DNA of 41,151 nt, taken from contig CALXFT010000015.1 in NCBI GenBank assembly GCA_944387635.1, positions 1-41,151 of the forward strand, in the 5' to 3' direction. The notes under the pieces are model-generated. The model made no database searches, was not told the DNA's origin, and worked only from the letters and a program-made list of their open reading frames with translations. The position numbers and the translations under genes were made by a program. Positions 1-7,262 of this stretch are shown one piece after another (positions within the stretch are counted from its first letter, which is position 1; every line of letters begins with the position of its first letter). This DNA is from an uncultured Oscillospiraceae bacterium. Lineage in GTDB: Bacteria; Bacillota; Clostridia; Oscillospirales; Oscillospiraceae.

Positions 1-2
1 AT

Positions 3-359
3 CAGTGTAAGGATTGCGGGAAGAAGTTCACCTACGACGCTGGAAAAATCACGGCATTTTCCCATCAGAGCGAAGACTAATGGGTGACATTCATTGAGGA
101 CACTCTCTCAATGAAAACGCTGGATCAGTGTGCGGAGCATATTTCGGTCTGTCATAGCAGGCTAAAAGATATGATGAAGCACTTTAATGGAGTGTCAACC
201 AAGTACCTCAATCGCTATCTTGCGATGTTTGCTGCCCTCGAACAGACGGGGCGTTCCCTATTCCATCCTAACGTGGACGCCGTGAGAACCATGCTTGCCC
301 ATGTGAATACCGCTCTGCCAATCTGCTCCTTGCGTAAAGATGGCCTGTTGTCAATTTGA
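3..359 (+). pseudogene. IS1595-like transposase remnant, broken
   Basis: The frame entering at the window edge reads a zinc-ribbon half (CKDCGKKFTYDAG). It meets an in-frame TAA at 78-80 and continues in the same frame as WVTFIEDTLSMKTLDQCAEH. After ISVCHS (about 156-162) it jumps directly to RLKDMMKHFNGVSTKYLNRYL, which resembles the C-terminal end of IS1595-type transposases. The whole DDE catalytic core, normally between these parts, is missing. The gene therefore carries both a nonsense codon and a large internal deletion and cannot make an active enzyme. The family name comes from the zinc ribbon and C-terminal motif as I remember them; no search was possible. The 5' end lies outside the window. 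Confidence 0.75.
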
Positions 360-393
360 CGATTAGGTCCAATGTTTTAAACTAACACGAAAC

Positions 394-461
394 ATTTTAA
401 TGCTTATCGACTTTAAACAGCAGAAATCGCAGAGGACACGTACCGGCTCAGAAAACTGCGC
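394..461 (+). repeat. Dispersed intergenic repeat, copy 1
   Basis: Positions 406-461 match 31186-31241 at 50 of 56 bases in the same orientation. Just left of the match lies ATTTTAATGCTTATC (394-408), whose exact reverse complement is found at the right side of copy 2 (31282-31296). Further right, an ACCCCAAGGGGCGAGCC block (about 470-486) occurs inverted in copy 2. No coding frame is evident. The copy sits directly after the transposase remnant and before the convergent GNAT gene. It looks like a decayed MITE- or REP-like element; the type is inference. Confidence 0.7.
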
Positions 462-528
462 TTCGCTTACCCCAAGGGGCGAGCCGAGGCAGCCCGGCCT
501 TTGGTCCGGGAGATTTTTCAGAGATTCC

Positions 529-1284
529 TTAGTCCAAGGCAAGGCCAAAGTAGCCGGGGGCTTTTGCTTCTGGGGTCAGAGGCAGGAACATGGCGAAGGG
601 GATGTGGTTCCCCGGGACCCGGAAGGTCCCGGTTTCGTATCCCAGGGCGGCCAGGATTCCGGGGCCGGCCTCCCGGGGGCCCAGAAGCTCCAGACCCAGC
701 AGGCTGTCCCCGTCGGGGGCGGCGGCCAGGACAAAATCCTCCCCGGCGTAGAACCGGGCGTAGGTGTGCAGATAGGAAAGGGTGGGGCCTTCCTGGATCA
801 CGCTGCCCTGGGGCAGAAATGTCCGGCGCAGCCGGCCGTAGGCTTCGGGGCCGATCTCAGTCACAGGGACGGGGGTCCCGGCCGTGCAGGAAAAGCGGCT
901 GATGCCGGAGAAGTCCCGGTAGCCCATACCGGCGTACATCCGCCGCTGGCTGTCCCCGGCGGGCATGAGCACAATACCGTCATAGCCCAGACCGGTCACG
1001 TGGTCCCGGGTGTCCGCCATGAGGCTGTGGCACAGGCCCTGGCGGCGGTGTTCCGGATGGGTAGCCACGGCGTAGAGGTAGGCCAGCTTTCGGTTCCGGC
1101 AGACGCAGTCCAGCCAGTAAAGCACGGCGGCAGGCCGGTCTCGCTTCAGAAGGCACCGGCACCGCCGGGGCTCGAAGGCCGTGGAAAAGAAATTCCGGAT
1201 CAGGTCCTCACTGTCCCCGAAGGCCAGCTGCCACAGCCGGATCAGCTCCGGGGTCAGAGACGGGTCAGGGTTGACAATCTCCAT
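529..1284 (-). CDS. GNAT family N-acetyltransferase
   Basis: This 251-residue protein has the GNAT acetyl-CoA signature YAVATHPEHRRQGLCHSLM at about residues 71-89, where the RRQG turn binds the CoA pyrophosphate. It should transfer an acetyl group from acetyl-CoA to an amine; the substrate cannot be told. At 251 residues it is longer than a single GNAT domain, and the second half (from about residue 130) may be a further substrate-binding fold as in Eis-like proteins. Its start lies 20 bp inside the end of the upstream DUF2156 gene, so the two are probably translationally coupled. It is the last gene of the PHP-TraX-DUF2156-GNAT group. Confidence 0.85.
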   Translation of the reverse strand: MEIVNPDPSLTPELIRLWQLAFGDSEDLIRNFFSTAFEPRRCRCLLKRDRPAAVLYWLDCVCRNRKLAYLYAVATHPEHRRQGLCHSLMADTRDHVTGLGYDGIVLMPAGDSQRRMYAGMGYRDFSGISRFSCTAGTPVPVTEIGPEAYGRLRRTFLPQGSVIQEGPTLSYLHTYARFYAGEDFVLAAAPDGDSLLGLELLGPREAGPGILAALGYETGTFRVPGNHIPFAMFLPLTPEAKAPGYFGLALD

Positions 1285-2185
1285 GCAGATCCTCCAGATG
1301 ACAGGCCCAGGATTTCTCCACCAGATAGGCCGGATGATAGGACAGCTTGGCCCGCCGCAGACCTTCCAGTCCCATGTCGTCCTCCCGGTTCAGGTATACC
1401 AGCTCCGGGTACTTCTCCCGCAGGTATCGGGCGAAGGCCTGGTTAATGGCGGCGTAGGCCTCCTCCGCGTCCTGGGCAGCCTTCTCAAAGTGGACGTCAA
1501 AGGTGTCCCGGGACAGCCGGGAGCCCATGGTCATGGCCAAGAGCTTCCCGTCCTCCTCGATCACCAGGCCCTCCATGCCCAGGGCGTGGAAGTGGCGGAG
1601 AGCCTTCTCAACGGCGATGGTCTCCAGCATGAAGTCCTGGTGGGGGTCCGCCCGAAGCCGGTGGGCGTACCACTGCTCGGCCATGTCCAGGGCGCGGGGC
1701 AGAAGGTCCCCCTCCATGGGCAGGACCCGGGCCTCGGGATGGAGAGCCTGGAAACGGTTGCAGTGGTTGCGCTTTTTCTGGTATTTCCGTCCGGAAAGGT
1801 CGGCCAGGGCGTCAATGGCGTAGACATAGTCGAACCCGTCCCGGTCGGTCCGGAGCGCGAACTGGTCCGGGAACCAGCGGTTCAGCTCCTCCCAGTCCGC
1901 CGGAAGCAGGTTGGTGATCCGGCAGGGAATGCCCCGCTCCGCGGCGTCGTCCAGAACGGACTGGATCACCGCCCGGCGGTCCCCGTCTCCGATGGGGTAG
2001 GGGTAGACGTTGCGGCCGTAGAAGTGGGAGAAGAAGGCGGCGCAGCCGTGGACAAAGGCCACCTGCTGGCGGCCCCAGATATTCAGATTGGCGAAGGAAT
2101 ACTCGCAGCCCCGGGGCGGGGCGGAAAACAGGATCTGCTCGTAGGCCTTTTTCTCGGACAGTTTCAGAGGATGAAACGCGATCAT
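1265..2185 (-). CDS. DUF2156 domain protein (LPG-synthase C-terminal-like)
   Basis: This 306-residue soluble protein has the DUF2156 pattern: YSFANLNIWG near the N-terminus, the basic central stretch GRKYQKKRNHCNRF, and YLNREDDMGLEGLRRAKLSYHP near the C-terminus. The family has a double GNAT-like fold related to the catalytic domain of lysyl-phosphatidylglycerol synthases, which use aminoacyl-tRNA. There are no membrane segments, so it is not a complete MprF. The actual substrate is unknown. AAAGGAG lies 9 nt before the ATG. It overlaps the next gene by 20 bp, and the pairing of DUF2156 with a GNAT gene may mean a shared modification task (inference). Confidence 0.85.
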   Translation of the reverse strand: MIAFHPLKLSEKKAYEQILFSAPPRGCEYSFANLNIWGRQQVAFVHGCAAFFSHFYGRNVYPYPIGDGDRRAVIQSVLDDAAERGIPCRITNLLPADWEELNRWFPDQFALRTDRDGFDYVYAIDALADLSGRKYQKKRNHCNRFQALHPEARVLPMEGDLLPRALDMAEQWYAHRLRADPHQDFMLETIAVEKALRHFHALGMEGLVIEEDGKLLAMTMGSRLSRDTFDVHFEKAAQDAEEAYAAINQAFARYLREKYPELVYLNREDDMGLEGLRRAKLSYHPAYLVEKSWACHLEDLHGDCQP

Positions 2186-2202
2186 TTTTAGATACTCCTT
2201 TC

Positions 2203-2219
2203 GGGAAACGGTGTTTCCC
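2203..2219 (-). other. Small hairpin before the DUF2156 ribosome site
   Basis: GGGAAAC and GTTTCCC form a perfect 7-bp inverted repeat with a 3-nt loop in the 40-bp gap between the TraX-like and DUF2156 genes. It lies directly upstream of AAAGGAG. No U-tract follows, so it is more likely an mRNA stability or translation element than a terminator. Confidence 0.4.
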
Positions 2220-2225
2220 CTTTCC

Positions 2226-2924
2226 TCAGCCCAGGGCCGAGGCGATGCAGTACAGGACCCACAGATGGGCCGGGTAGAACAGGTAGAAGGCCAGCTGGAC
2301 GGCCTTGCCCCGGGTGGCCTTCCATCCGGAATACAGGGAAATGGGGATCAGGGCCAGAAGGGCATACAGCTCGATGGGAATCCGCAGGCCGGTGCCGAAG
2401 AAGCTGACCCGCGCTCCGGGCATGAGGGCCAGAATCAGCAGGGTCATGCCCGCCAGCAGGTACAGCCCCCGGCGGGGCAGGTCCCGGGTCAGGCCGAACA
2501 GGACGATGAGCAGGACTCCCGGGCCGCCGTAGTCCGTGCGCAGCCACTCCGCAGCCAGGTAACACAGCAGCACCGCGGGAATCCGGCTCCGGTCCAGGCG
2601 CTTCATGGCTTCCAGGGCGCCCAGGCCCAGGAGCATGGTCACCATGACGCTCTGGTGCTGCCAGGTCAGGCCCCCGAAAAGCGCCAGGTCAAAGGGAATC
2701 TCGGACAGGGCCGCCCCAATGGCCAGCCGCAGGGCGTAGCGCTTCGGGTCCCGGGTGTAGTGGACCCCCTCCGCCAGGAGGAAGCAGTAGATGGGAAAGG
2801 CCATGCGGCCGATGATCCGCAGGGTCCAGCCGGGGACCAGAACGGCGCCGATGTGGTCCAAAAGCATGGTCAGGCAGGCGATGACTTTCAAGGCCTCCTG
2901 AGAGAGGCCGGTCTGTTTTCTCAT
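2226..2924 (-). CDS. TraX family membrane protein
   Basis: This 232-residue protein is highly hydrophobic with roughly seven or eight membrane segments. It begins with the characteristic TraX pattern: LKVIACLTMLLDHIG (about 12-26), then the IIGRMAFPIYCFLLAEG region. TraX of the F plasmid acetylates the pilin N-terminus. Chromosomal Firmicute relatives are widespread, belong to the broader acyltransferase type, and have no known substrate. There is no pilin or conjugation gene nearby, so a conjugation role is not supported. Its GGAGGAG ribosome site lies just before the ATG, and the gene follows the PHP gene after 19 bp, which suggests co-transcription. Confidence 0.85.
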   Translation of the reverse strand: MRKQTGLSQEALKVIACLTMLLDHIGAVLVPGWTLRIIGRMAFPIYCFLLAEGVHYTRDPKRYALRLAIGAALSEIPFDLALFGGLTWQHQSVMVTMLLGLGALEAMKRLDRSRIPAVLLCYLAAEWLRTDYGGPGVLLIVLFGLTRDLPRRGLYLLAGMTLLILALMPGARVSFFGTGLRIPIELYALLALIPISLYSGWKATRGKAVQLAFYLFYPAHLWVLYCIASALG

Positions 2925-2943
2925 GAAGGCTCCTCCCCCTCGG

Positions 2944-3672
2944 TCAGGGCAGGTCTTCCGGACGGACCCGGTCCAGGTCCCGGCCCCGAACCCGGAACCG
3001 GTGCTGCCTTTGGGCCAGGGCGGCGGCGAATTCCGCGCTGGTCTTCACCCTGCGGGGAAGCCAGATCCCCGCCGCGCCTATGCGGCTGTCGGCGGCGTTG
3101 TGGATGTCCCCGCCGCTGGTGAGAATCCAGCCGCCGCGGCCGCTTGCCAGGTCCAGGGCCTGCCGGTCCTCGCCGGGCCGGCTGCAGGCGTTGTAAATTT
3201 CCGCGCCGTCCACGATATCCGCCCGGGGACCCACGGACATGTCGATATAGGGCCGGTCCCGGTAGGGGTGGGCATGGATGGCAAGGCCCCCGGCGTCGTG
3301 GACCCGGCGGACAAAATCCTCCGGGGACAGCTCCGGAATGTCCGGGTTGGCCAGGAGGAAATCCAGCTCCAGGCCGTAGATCAGGATCTCCTTGCCGTGG
3401 CCGTAGTTGTGCTCAATGCCGAAGATCACGTCAAAGTCCAGGGGTGTACCCTCGTCCCGGGCCTCCAGGTAGGCGTCATAATAGGCCCCCATCCGCTCCG
3501 GCCAGGGCAGGGACTGGTCCACCGCGGTGTTGCCGAAGATGAAGTGGTCCGTCAGCACCAGTCCGGCATAGCCCGCGGCCCGGTAGGCGCGGACCAGCTC
3601 CCGGGAGGAACTGTAGGCGCAGCGGCTGCACTGGGAGCTGTGGCAGTGGGTCTCGTACAGGTATTGCTCCAT
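2944..3672 (-). CDS. PHP-domain metal-dependent phosphoesterase
   Basis: The 242-residue protein carries the ordered metal-binding motifs of the PHP fold: HCH (His9, His11), TDHF (Asp42, His43), GIEHN (Glu87, His88), HAHPYRD (His133, His135) and GGDIHN (Asp189, His191). Such enzymes hydrolyse phosphoesters with a two- or three-metal centre. The exact substrate is unknown. Histidinol-phosphatase (HisJ/HisK) is also a PHP enzyme and is missing from the his operon in this window, but the motif spacing here looks like the generic group, so that role is only a possibility. GGAGAG lies 8 nt before the ATG. It is the first gene of a four-gene minus-strand group. Confidence 0.85.
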   Translation of the reverse strand: MEQYLYETHCHSSQCSRCAYSSSRELVRAYRAAGYAGLVLTDHFIFGNTAVDQSLPWPERMGAYYDAYLEARDEGTPLDFDVIFGIEHNYGHGKEILIYGLELDFLLANPDIPELSPEDFVRRVHDAGGLAIHAHPYRDRPYIDMSVGPRADIVDGAEIYNACSRPGEDRQALDLASGRGGWILTSGGDIHNAADSRIGAAGIWLPRRVKTSAEFAAALAQRQHRFRVRGRDLDRVRPEDLP

Positions 3673-3708
3673 AAGGTATTCTCTCCGTTTTTTTCGATCT
3701 CATAGGCA

Positions 3709-3737
3709 ATGGTAGCAGATTTGGCCCGCCGATGCAA
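3709..3737 (-). promoter_or_regulatory. Possible promoter of the PHP gene group
   Basis: TTGCAT (3732-3737) and TACCAT (3709-3714) are separated by 17 bp and lie about 40 bp upstream of the PHP start. Both hexamers are imperfect (3/6 and 4/6), so this is a modest candidate. Its position after the terminator at 3765-3800 fits a new transcription start. Confidence 0.35.
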
Positions 3738-3764
3738 TAGGGACTTTTCCGGAGCCTTCCCCAA

Positions 3765-3800
3765 CAAAGGAAGAAGCAGAGGCCCAACGGAGACCTCTGC
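3765..3800 (-). terminator. Rho-independent terminator-like hairpin
   Basis: GCAGAGG (3776-3782) and CCTCTGC (3794-3800) pair, and on the minus strand the stem is followed by the pyrimidine-rich TTCTTCCTTT. The loop resembles that of the terminator at 6014-6048, both sharing GTTGGGCCT. No coding gene precedes it on the minus strand within 240 bp; the cotransporter gene already has its own terminator at 4042-4075. Confidence 0.5.
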
Positions 3801-3822
3801 CTTTGGCTATGGGTATGGATAT

Positions 3823-3858
3823 GCAACCGCATCGGTTGCCCCGCAAGGGGCGGGATGC
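3823..3858. other. Non-coding stretch with alternative hairpins
   Basis: The gap 3801-4041 has no convincing gene. It holds two mutually exclusive pairings. GCAACC (3823-3828) can pair with GGTTGC (3834-3839). Alternatively GCATC (3829-3833) can pair with GATGC (3854-3858), closing an inner GCCCC-GCAA-GGGGC hairpin. On the minus strand these lie just upstream of the terminator-like hairpin at 3765-3800, an arrangement seen in attenuators or small RNAs. I do not recognise a named RNA family. Confidence 0.35.
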
Positions 3859-4041
3859 TGGCATTTATTTAAGATTTTACTAGAAATGCGGAGCTTTCAT
3901 AGTAAATCATCTGCGGCTGAGCGGCAGATCGTTTGCCCCATCCGCGGGGGTTCAAAAACGTAAAATCCTGGTGGAGGGAAAGTATGGTTTGCAGTTTTTT
4001 CGGACACAGAGACGTACCGTCATGGGTCGCGGGCCAATGAC

Positions 4042-4075
4042 AAAACGGCTCCTCCGCGTCTGCGGGGGAGCCGTT
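4042..4075 (-). terminator. Terminator after the Na/Pi cotransporter gene
   Basis: AACGGCTCC (4044-4052) pairs with GGAGCCGTT (4067-4075), with an inner CCGC/GCGG pair, and is followed on the minus strand by TTTTG. It lies 14 bp after the stop codon of the cotransporter gene. Confidence 0.75.
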
Positions 4076-4088
4076 GGTTTTGGGGAGA

Positions 4089-5834
4089 TCACTTCAGGGC
4101 GTACTTTTTGGCGAACTGCTTGTACTGCTCGGCAAAGTTTTCGTTTTCCACCCGGGCCGAGCGCAGGGTCTCGTGGGTGTTCATGTTGTGGTGGGCCAGA
4201 TCCACCACGGAGCCGGCGATGTTGGAGCAATGGTCGCCCACCCGTTCCAGCACCGTCAGCAGATCCGACCAGACGAAGCCGGATTCGATGCTGCACGTAC
4301 CCTGCTGCAGGCGCAGGATGTGGTGAATCCGCAGCTTCTCCTTCAGATCGTCGATGACCTGCTCCAGGGGTTCCACCTGGTAGGCCTTTTCCAGGTCATT
4401 GTCCCGGAAGGCCTGGAAGGACAGGTCCACAATGTCGCTGACGGCACCGCAGATCACCCCCAGCTCCTGCCTGGCCGCGTCGGACAGGGACAGCTTCTTG
4501 GTGTGCAGCTCCTCGGCGGACTCGATCAGGTTGATGGCGTGGTCGGCTACGCGCTCAAAGTCGTTCAGGGACTTTAAGAGCATGGTGGCTTCCTCGCTGC
4601 TGCTTTCGTTGATTTGCAGAGCGCTGAGCTTGACCAGGTAGGTTCCCAGGATGTCCTCGTAGTGATCGGTCAGGTTTTCCTTCTCCCGGACCGAATCGGC
4701 CAGCTCTGGGGTGTAGCTGCTCAGGGCGGAAATGGCGTCGCGGATGGCGGCGGCAGCGGCGCCGGCCATTTCATCGGTGACCACATGGCACCGCTCCAGA
4801 GCCAGGGAGGGAGTACCCAGAAGGCGCTCGTCCAGTTCGGCCACGGTCTCGGGCTCGGGGGAGTCGGGGATCAGCTTGCAAACCAGCTTTTCCAGAAGGC
4901 CGCCGGAGGGCAGCAGAATGGCGGTGCACAGGACGTTGAAGCAGGTGTGGCAGATGGAGATGCCCACATACGTGGCGCTTTCGCCCAGAATCGCCGGGTC
5001 AAAGAGCCACTGAATCAGCATAAACACCGGCAGACAGATGGCCGTACCCAGGATGTTGAACATCAGGTGCACCACGGCGGCCCGGCGGGCGTTCTTATTG
5101 GTGCCAACGGAGGAGAGCATGGCGGTGATGCAGGTGCCGATATTCTGGCCCATGATGATGGGGATGGCGGCGCCGTAGGTCACCTGCCCGGTGGTAGACA
5201 GGGCCTGGAGAATGCCCACGGAGGCGGAGGAGGACTGGATTACGGCGGTGAGCACCGCGCCGGCCAGAACGCCCAGAATGGGATTCTCAAACAGCAGGAA
5301 CAGCTGCTGGAACTGAGGCACGTCCTTCAGCCCTGCCACGGCGTCGGACATGGTGTCCATGCCGAACATCAGCGTGGCGAAGCCCAGCAGAATCAGACCC
5401 GTGTCCTTCTTCTTGCCGTCCTTGAGGAACATGTAGTAGACGATGCCGATCAGGGCCAGAACGGGGGTGAAGGAGGTGGGCTTGAGCAGCTGCAGGAACA
5501 GGCTGTCGCCCTCAATGCCGCCCAGGGACAGAATCCAGGCGGTGACTGTGGTGCCTACGTTGGCGCCCATGATCACGTTGATGGCCTGGCCCAGGGTCAG
5601 AAGGCCGGAGTTGACGAAGCCCACCACCATAACCGTGGTGGCGGAGGAGGACTGGATCACGGCGGTGACGGCCAGACCGGTCAGGAAGCCCATGAGCCGG
5701 TTGGAGGTCAGCTTGCCAAGCAGGACGCGCAGGCTGCTGCCAGCCCGCCGCTCCAGGGCCTCGCCCATAATATTCATGCCGAATAAGAACAGGCAAAGAC
5801 CGCCGATCATGGTCAGAAAATCAAAAATATCCAT
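4089..5834 (-). CDS. Na/Pi cotransporter family protein with PhoU-like tail
   Basis: This protein of 581 residues has two inverted Na/Pi-cotransporter repeats, each with the signature QSSSA (about residues 61-65 and 200-205), within some eight or nine membrane segments. From about residue 340 there is a soluble, helical PhoU-like domain (LNDFERVADHAINLIESAEEL, then VLERVGDHCSNIA). The family imports phosphate or a similar anion with sodium; the PhoU part is probably regulatory. A longer reading from TTG at 5843 exists, but AAAGG directly abuts that TTG and is 9 nt from the ATG at 5834, so the ATG is preferred. The gene stands alone, with its own terminator. Confidence 0.9.
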   Translation of the reverse strand: MDIFDFLTMIGGLCLFLFGMNIMGEALERRAGSSLRVLLGKLTSNRLMGFLTGLAVTAVIQSSSATTVMVVGFVNSGLLTLGQAINVIMGANVGTTVTAWILSLGGIEGDSLFLQLLKPTSFTPVLALIGIVYYMFLKDGKKKDTGLILLGFATLMFGMDTMSDAVAGLKDVPQFQQLFLLFENPILGVLAGAVLTAVIQSSSASVGILQALSTTGQVTYGAAIPIIMGQNIGTCITAMLSSVGTNKNARRAAVVHLMFNILGTAICLPVFMLIQWLFDPAILGESATYVGISICHTCFNVLCTAILLPSGGLLEKLVCKLIPDSPEPETVAELDERLLGTPSLALERCHVVTDEMAGAAAAAIRDAISALSSYTPELADSVREKENLTDHYEDILGTYLVKLSALQINESSSEEATMLLKSLNDFERVADHAINLIESAEELHTKKLSLSDAARQELGVICGAVSDIVDLSFQAFRDNDLEKAYQVEPLEQVIDDLKEKLRIHHILRLQQGTCSIESGFVWSDLLTVLERVGDHCSNIAGSVVDLAHHNMNTHETLRSARVENENFAEQYKQFAKKYALK

Positions 5835-5900
5835 TGGATTCAACCTTTCTTCTTTATCTGTCGATTACTGAAGTTATTTTATCAAGAGAACATCAAATCT

Positions 5901-5930
5901 ATTATCTGTAGAATGTAAAATCTAAGTAAA
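5901..5930 (-). promoter_or_regulatory. Possible promoter of the Na/Pi cotransporter gene
   Basis: TTTACT (5925-5930) and GATAAT (5901-5906) are 18 bp apart in an AT-rich stretch about 67 bp upstream of the ATG. The match is fair only. Confidence 0.35.
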
Positions 5931-5953
5931 GAAGCAAAGGTTTTTTACCGTTT

Positions 5954-5986
5954 CCTTGGCTCCCCTTGTGAAGGGGTAAGCCAAGG
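5954..5986. repeat. Intergenic palindromic hairpin (non-terminator)
   Basis: CCTTGGCT (5954-5961) pairs with AGCCAAGG (5979-5986), and CCCCTT pairs with AAGGGG inside, leaving a GTG loop and a small bulge. Neither strand has a U-tract after the stem. The CCTTGGCTC-CCCCTT motif resembles the CCTTGGCTCGCCCCTTGG block in the dispersed repeat copy at 31186-31296, so it may be a third relative. Such G+C-rich palindromes are common between genes of gut Clostridia (from memory). Confidence 0.5.
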
Positions 5987-6013
5987 GGCGCGGGGAGGAA
6001 TCGGCGTTTTCCG

Positions 6014-6048
6014 AAAAAAAGACGGCAGGCCCAACCGGGTCTGCCGTC
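6014..6048 (-). terminator. Terminator at the end of the ilv/leu operon
   Basis: GACGGCAG pairs with CTGCCGTC, extended by CCC/GGG around an AACC loop (6021-6048). On the minus strand it is followed by seven T residues (6014-6020). It lies 11 bp after the stop of the DUF815 gene and is the first strong terminator downstream of ilvA, so it probably ends the ten-gene operon. Confidence 0.85.
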
Positions 6049-6059
6049 TTTGGAAACGG

Positions 6060-7262
6060 TCACTGCTTTGCCAGAAGACCGTCGATGAACTGCTTCGCGG
6101 CCCGGGCGGAGCGGCCGCCGCGGCCCAGGGCATAGCGCTCGGCCAACAGATCCAGCTCTTCTTCCGGCAGTTCCACTCCGGCCTCCTTTGCCAGATGGTG
6201 GACAATGTCCAGATAGGTCTTCTTGTCCGGCTTCTGGAAGGTGATCTGGATGCCGAACCGCTCGGACAGGGACAGCATCTCCTGCATGGTGTCGTTGCGG
6301 TGGACGTCGTCTCCCTCCCGGCCGGAGAAGGTCTCCTTTACCAGGTGCCGCCGGTTGGAGGTGGCGTAGATCACCACGTTGCGGCTCTTGGCCGACACGC
6401 TGCCCTCCAGAATGGCCTTCAGTGCGCTGAAGTTGTCGTCGTCGCGCTGGAAGGACAGGTCGTCGATAAAGAGAATGAACTTCAGGGGATTGCTGTTCAG
6501 CTCGTCGAGAATGGCGGGAATGGCGTGGAGCTGCTCCTTGCGAACCTCCAGAATGCGAAGACCCTTATAGGCCAGTTCGTTGACCACGGCCTTGACCGTG
6601 GAGGACTTGCCGGTTCCGGCGTCGCCGGTGAGCAGGATGTTGGCCGCCGGCTTCCCGTCCAGCAGGGCCAGGGTGTTGTCCAGAATGATCTGCTGCTGCT
6701 GGCGGTAGTCGATGAGGGAGGCCAGGCGGATCTTGTCCGGGCTGTGGACGGGCAGGATCTGTCCCTCCTGGCCCACATAGAACATCCGGTGCCGGGCATA
6801 AATGCCGTAGCCCAGTTTGCCCACGTGCTCACACCGGCGGCGGTAGCTGGCGGCAATGTCCACAGACTCCAGGGGGAAGACCGGCAGATACCCGTCCCAG
6901 GCCAGGCCGGAACGCAGGTCCGCGGGGGTCAGATCCGCCGCCTCCTGAAGAATCCGCAGCTCCTGGCGGACGCAGTCCACCATCTCCGGCGCCGGGGTGT
7001 CGCCCCGGCCGATGCGGCGGATGTAGGGGTTCTCGTCGTCGCCTGCCAGCTGCTCCAGATACCGGGCCAGACTGATCCCGCCGGCGGCGTAGAGCCGGGA
7101 CACAAACTGGCTGTAGCGGGACACGGCCTGGGCGGCGGAGGCGGTTGGCAGACAGTCCAGATAGTCCGTCAGGCAGGAGAGCACCGGATCGGACAGCAGG
7201 TTTCGGAAGACCGTCAGGGCGTGAAGGCTGATATTCAGCTCGTTGAGGGTCATTTTCTTCAT
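6060..7262 (-). CDS. DUF815-family AAA+ ATPase
   Basis: This 400-residue protein has an N-terminal helical region (1-200) and an AAA+ ATPase domain. Walker A is GDAGTGKS at 213-220 and Walker B is ILFIDD at about 263-268. A sensor-like YATSNRRHL follows, and then the family motif [20 protein letters not shown]815 proteins are widespread but have no established function. The gene overlaps the 3' end of ilvD by the 4-bp ATGA, so it is translated together with a branched-chain amino-acid enzyme. Whether it serves that pathway or is simply carried at the operon end is unknown. The strong terminator at 6014-6048 follows. Confidence 0.9.
   Translation of the reverse strand: MKKMTLNELNISLHALTVFRNLLSDPVLSCLTDYLDCLPTASAAQAVSRYSQFVSRLYAAGGISLARYLEQLAGDDENPYIRRIGRGDTPAPEMVDCVRQELRILQEAADLTPADLRSGLAWDGYLPVFPLESVDIAASYRRRCEHVGKLGYGIYARHRMFYVGQEGQILPVHSPDKIRLASLIDYRQQQQIILDNTLALLDGKPAANILLTGDAGTGKSSTVKAVVNELAYKGLRILEVRKEQLHAIPAILDELNSNPLKFILFIDDLSFQRDDDNFSALKAILEGSVSAKSRNVVIYATSNRRHLVKETFSGREGDDVHRNDTMQEMLSLSERFGIQITFQKPDKKTYLDIVHHLAKEAGVELPEEELDLLAERYALGRGGRSARAAKQFIDGLLAKQ

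Noticed and set aside
400..1446. A 348-codon plus-strand frame
   Set aside because: It is antisense to the GNAT gene, starts inside the dispersed repeat and has no recognisable domain.
2944..3672. PHP gene as hisJ/hisK
   Set aside because: Superfamily fits, but motif spacing looks generic and it is 16 kb from the his operon; there is not enough evidence to name it.
5954..5986. Hairpin as a terminator
   Set aside because: Neither strand has a U-tract after the stem.
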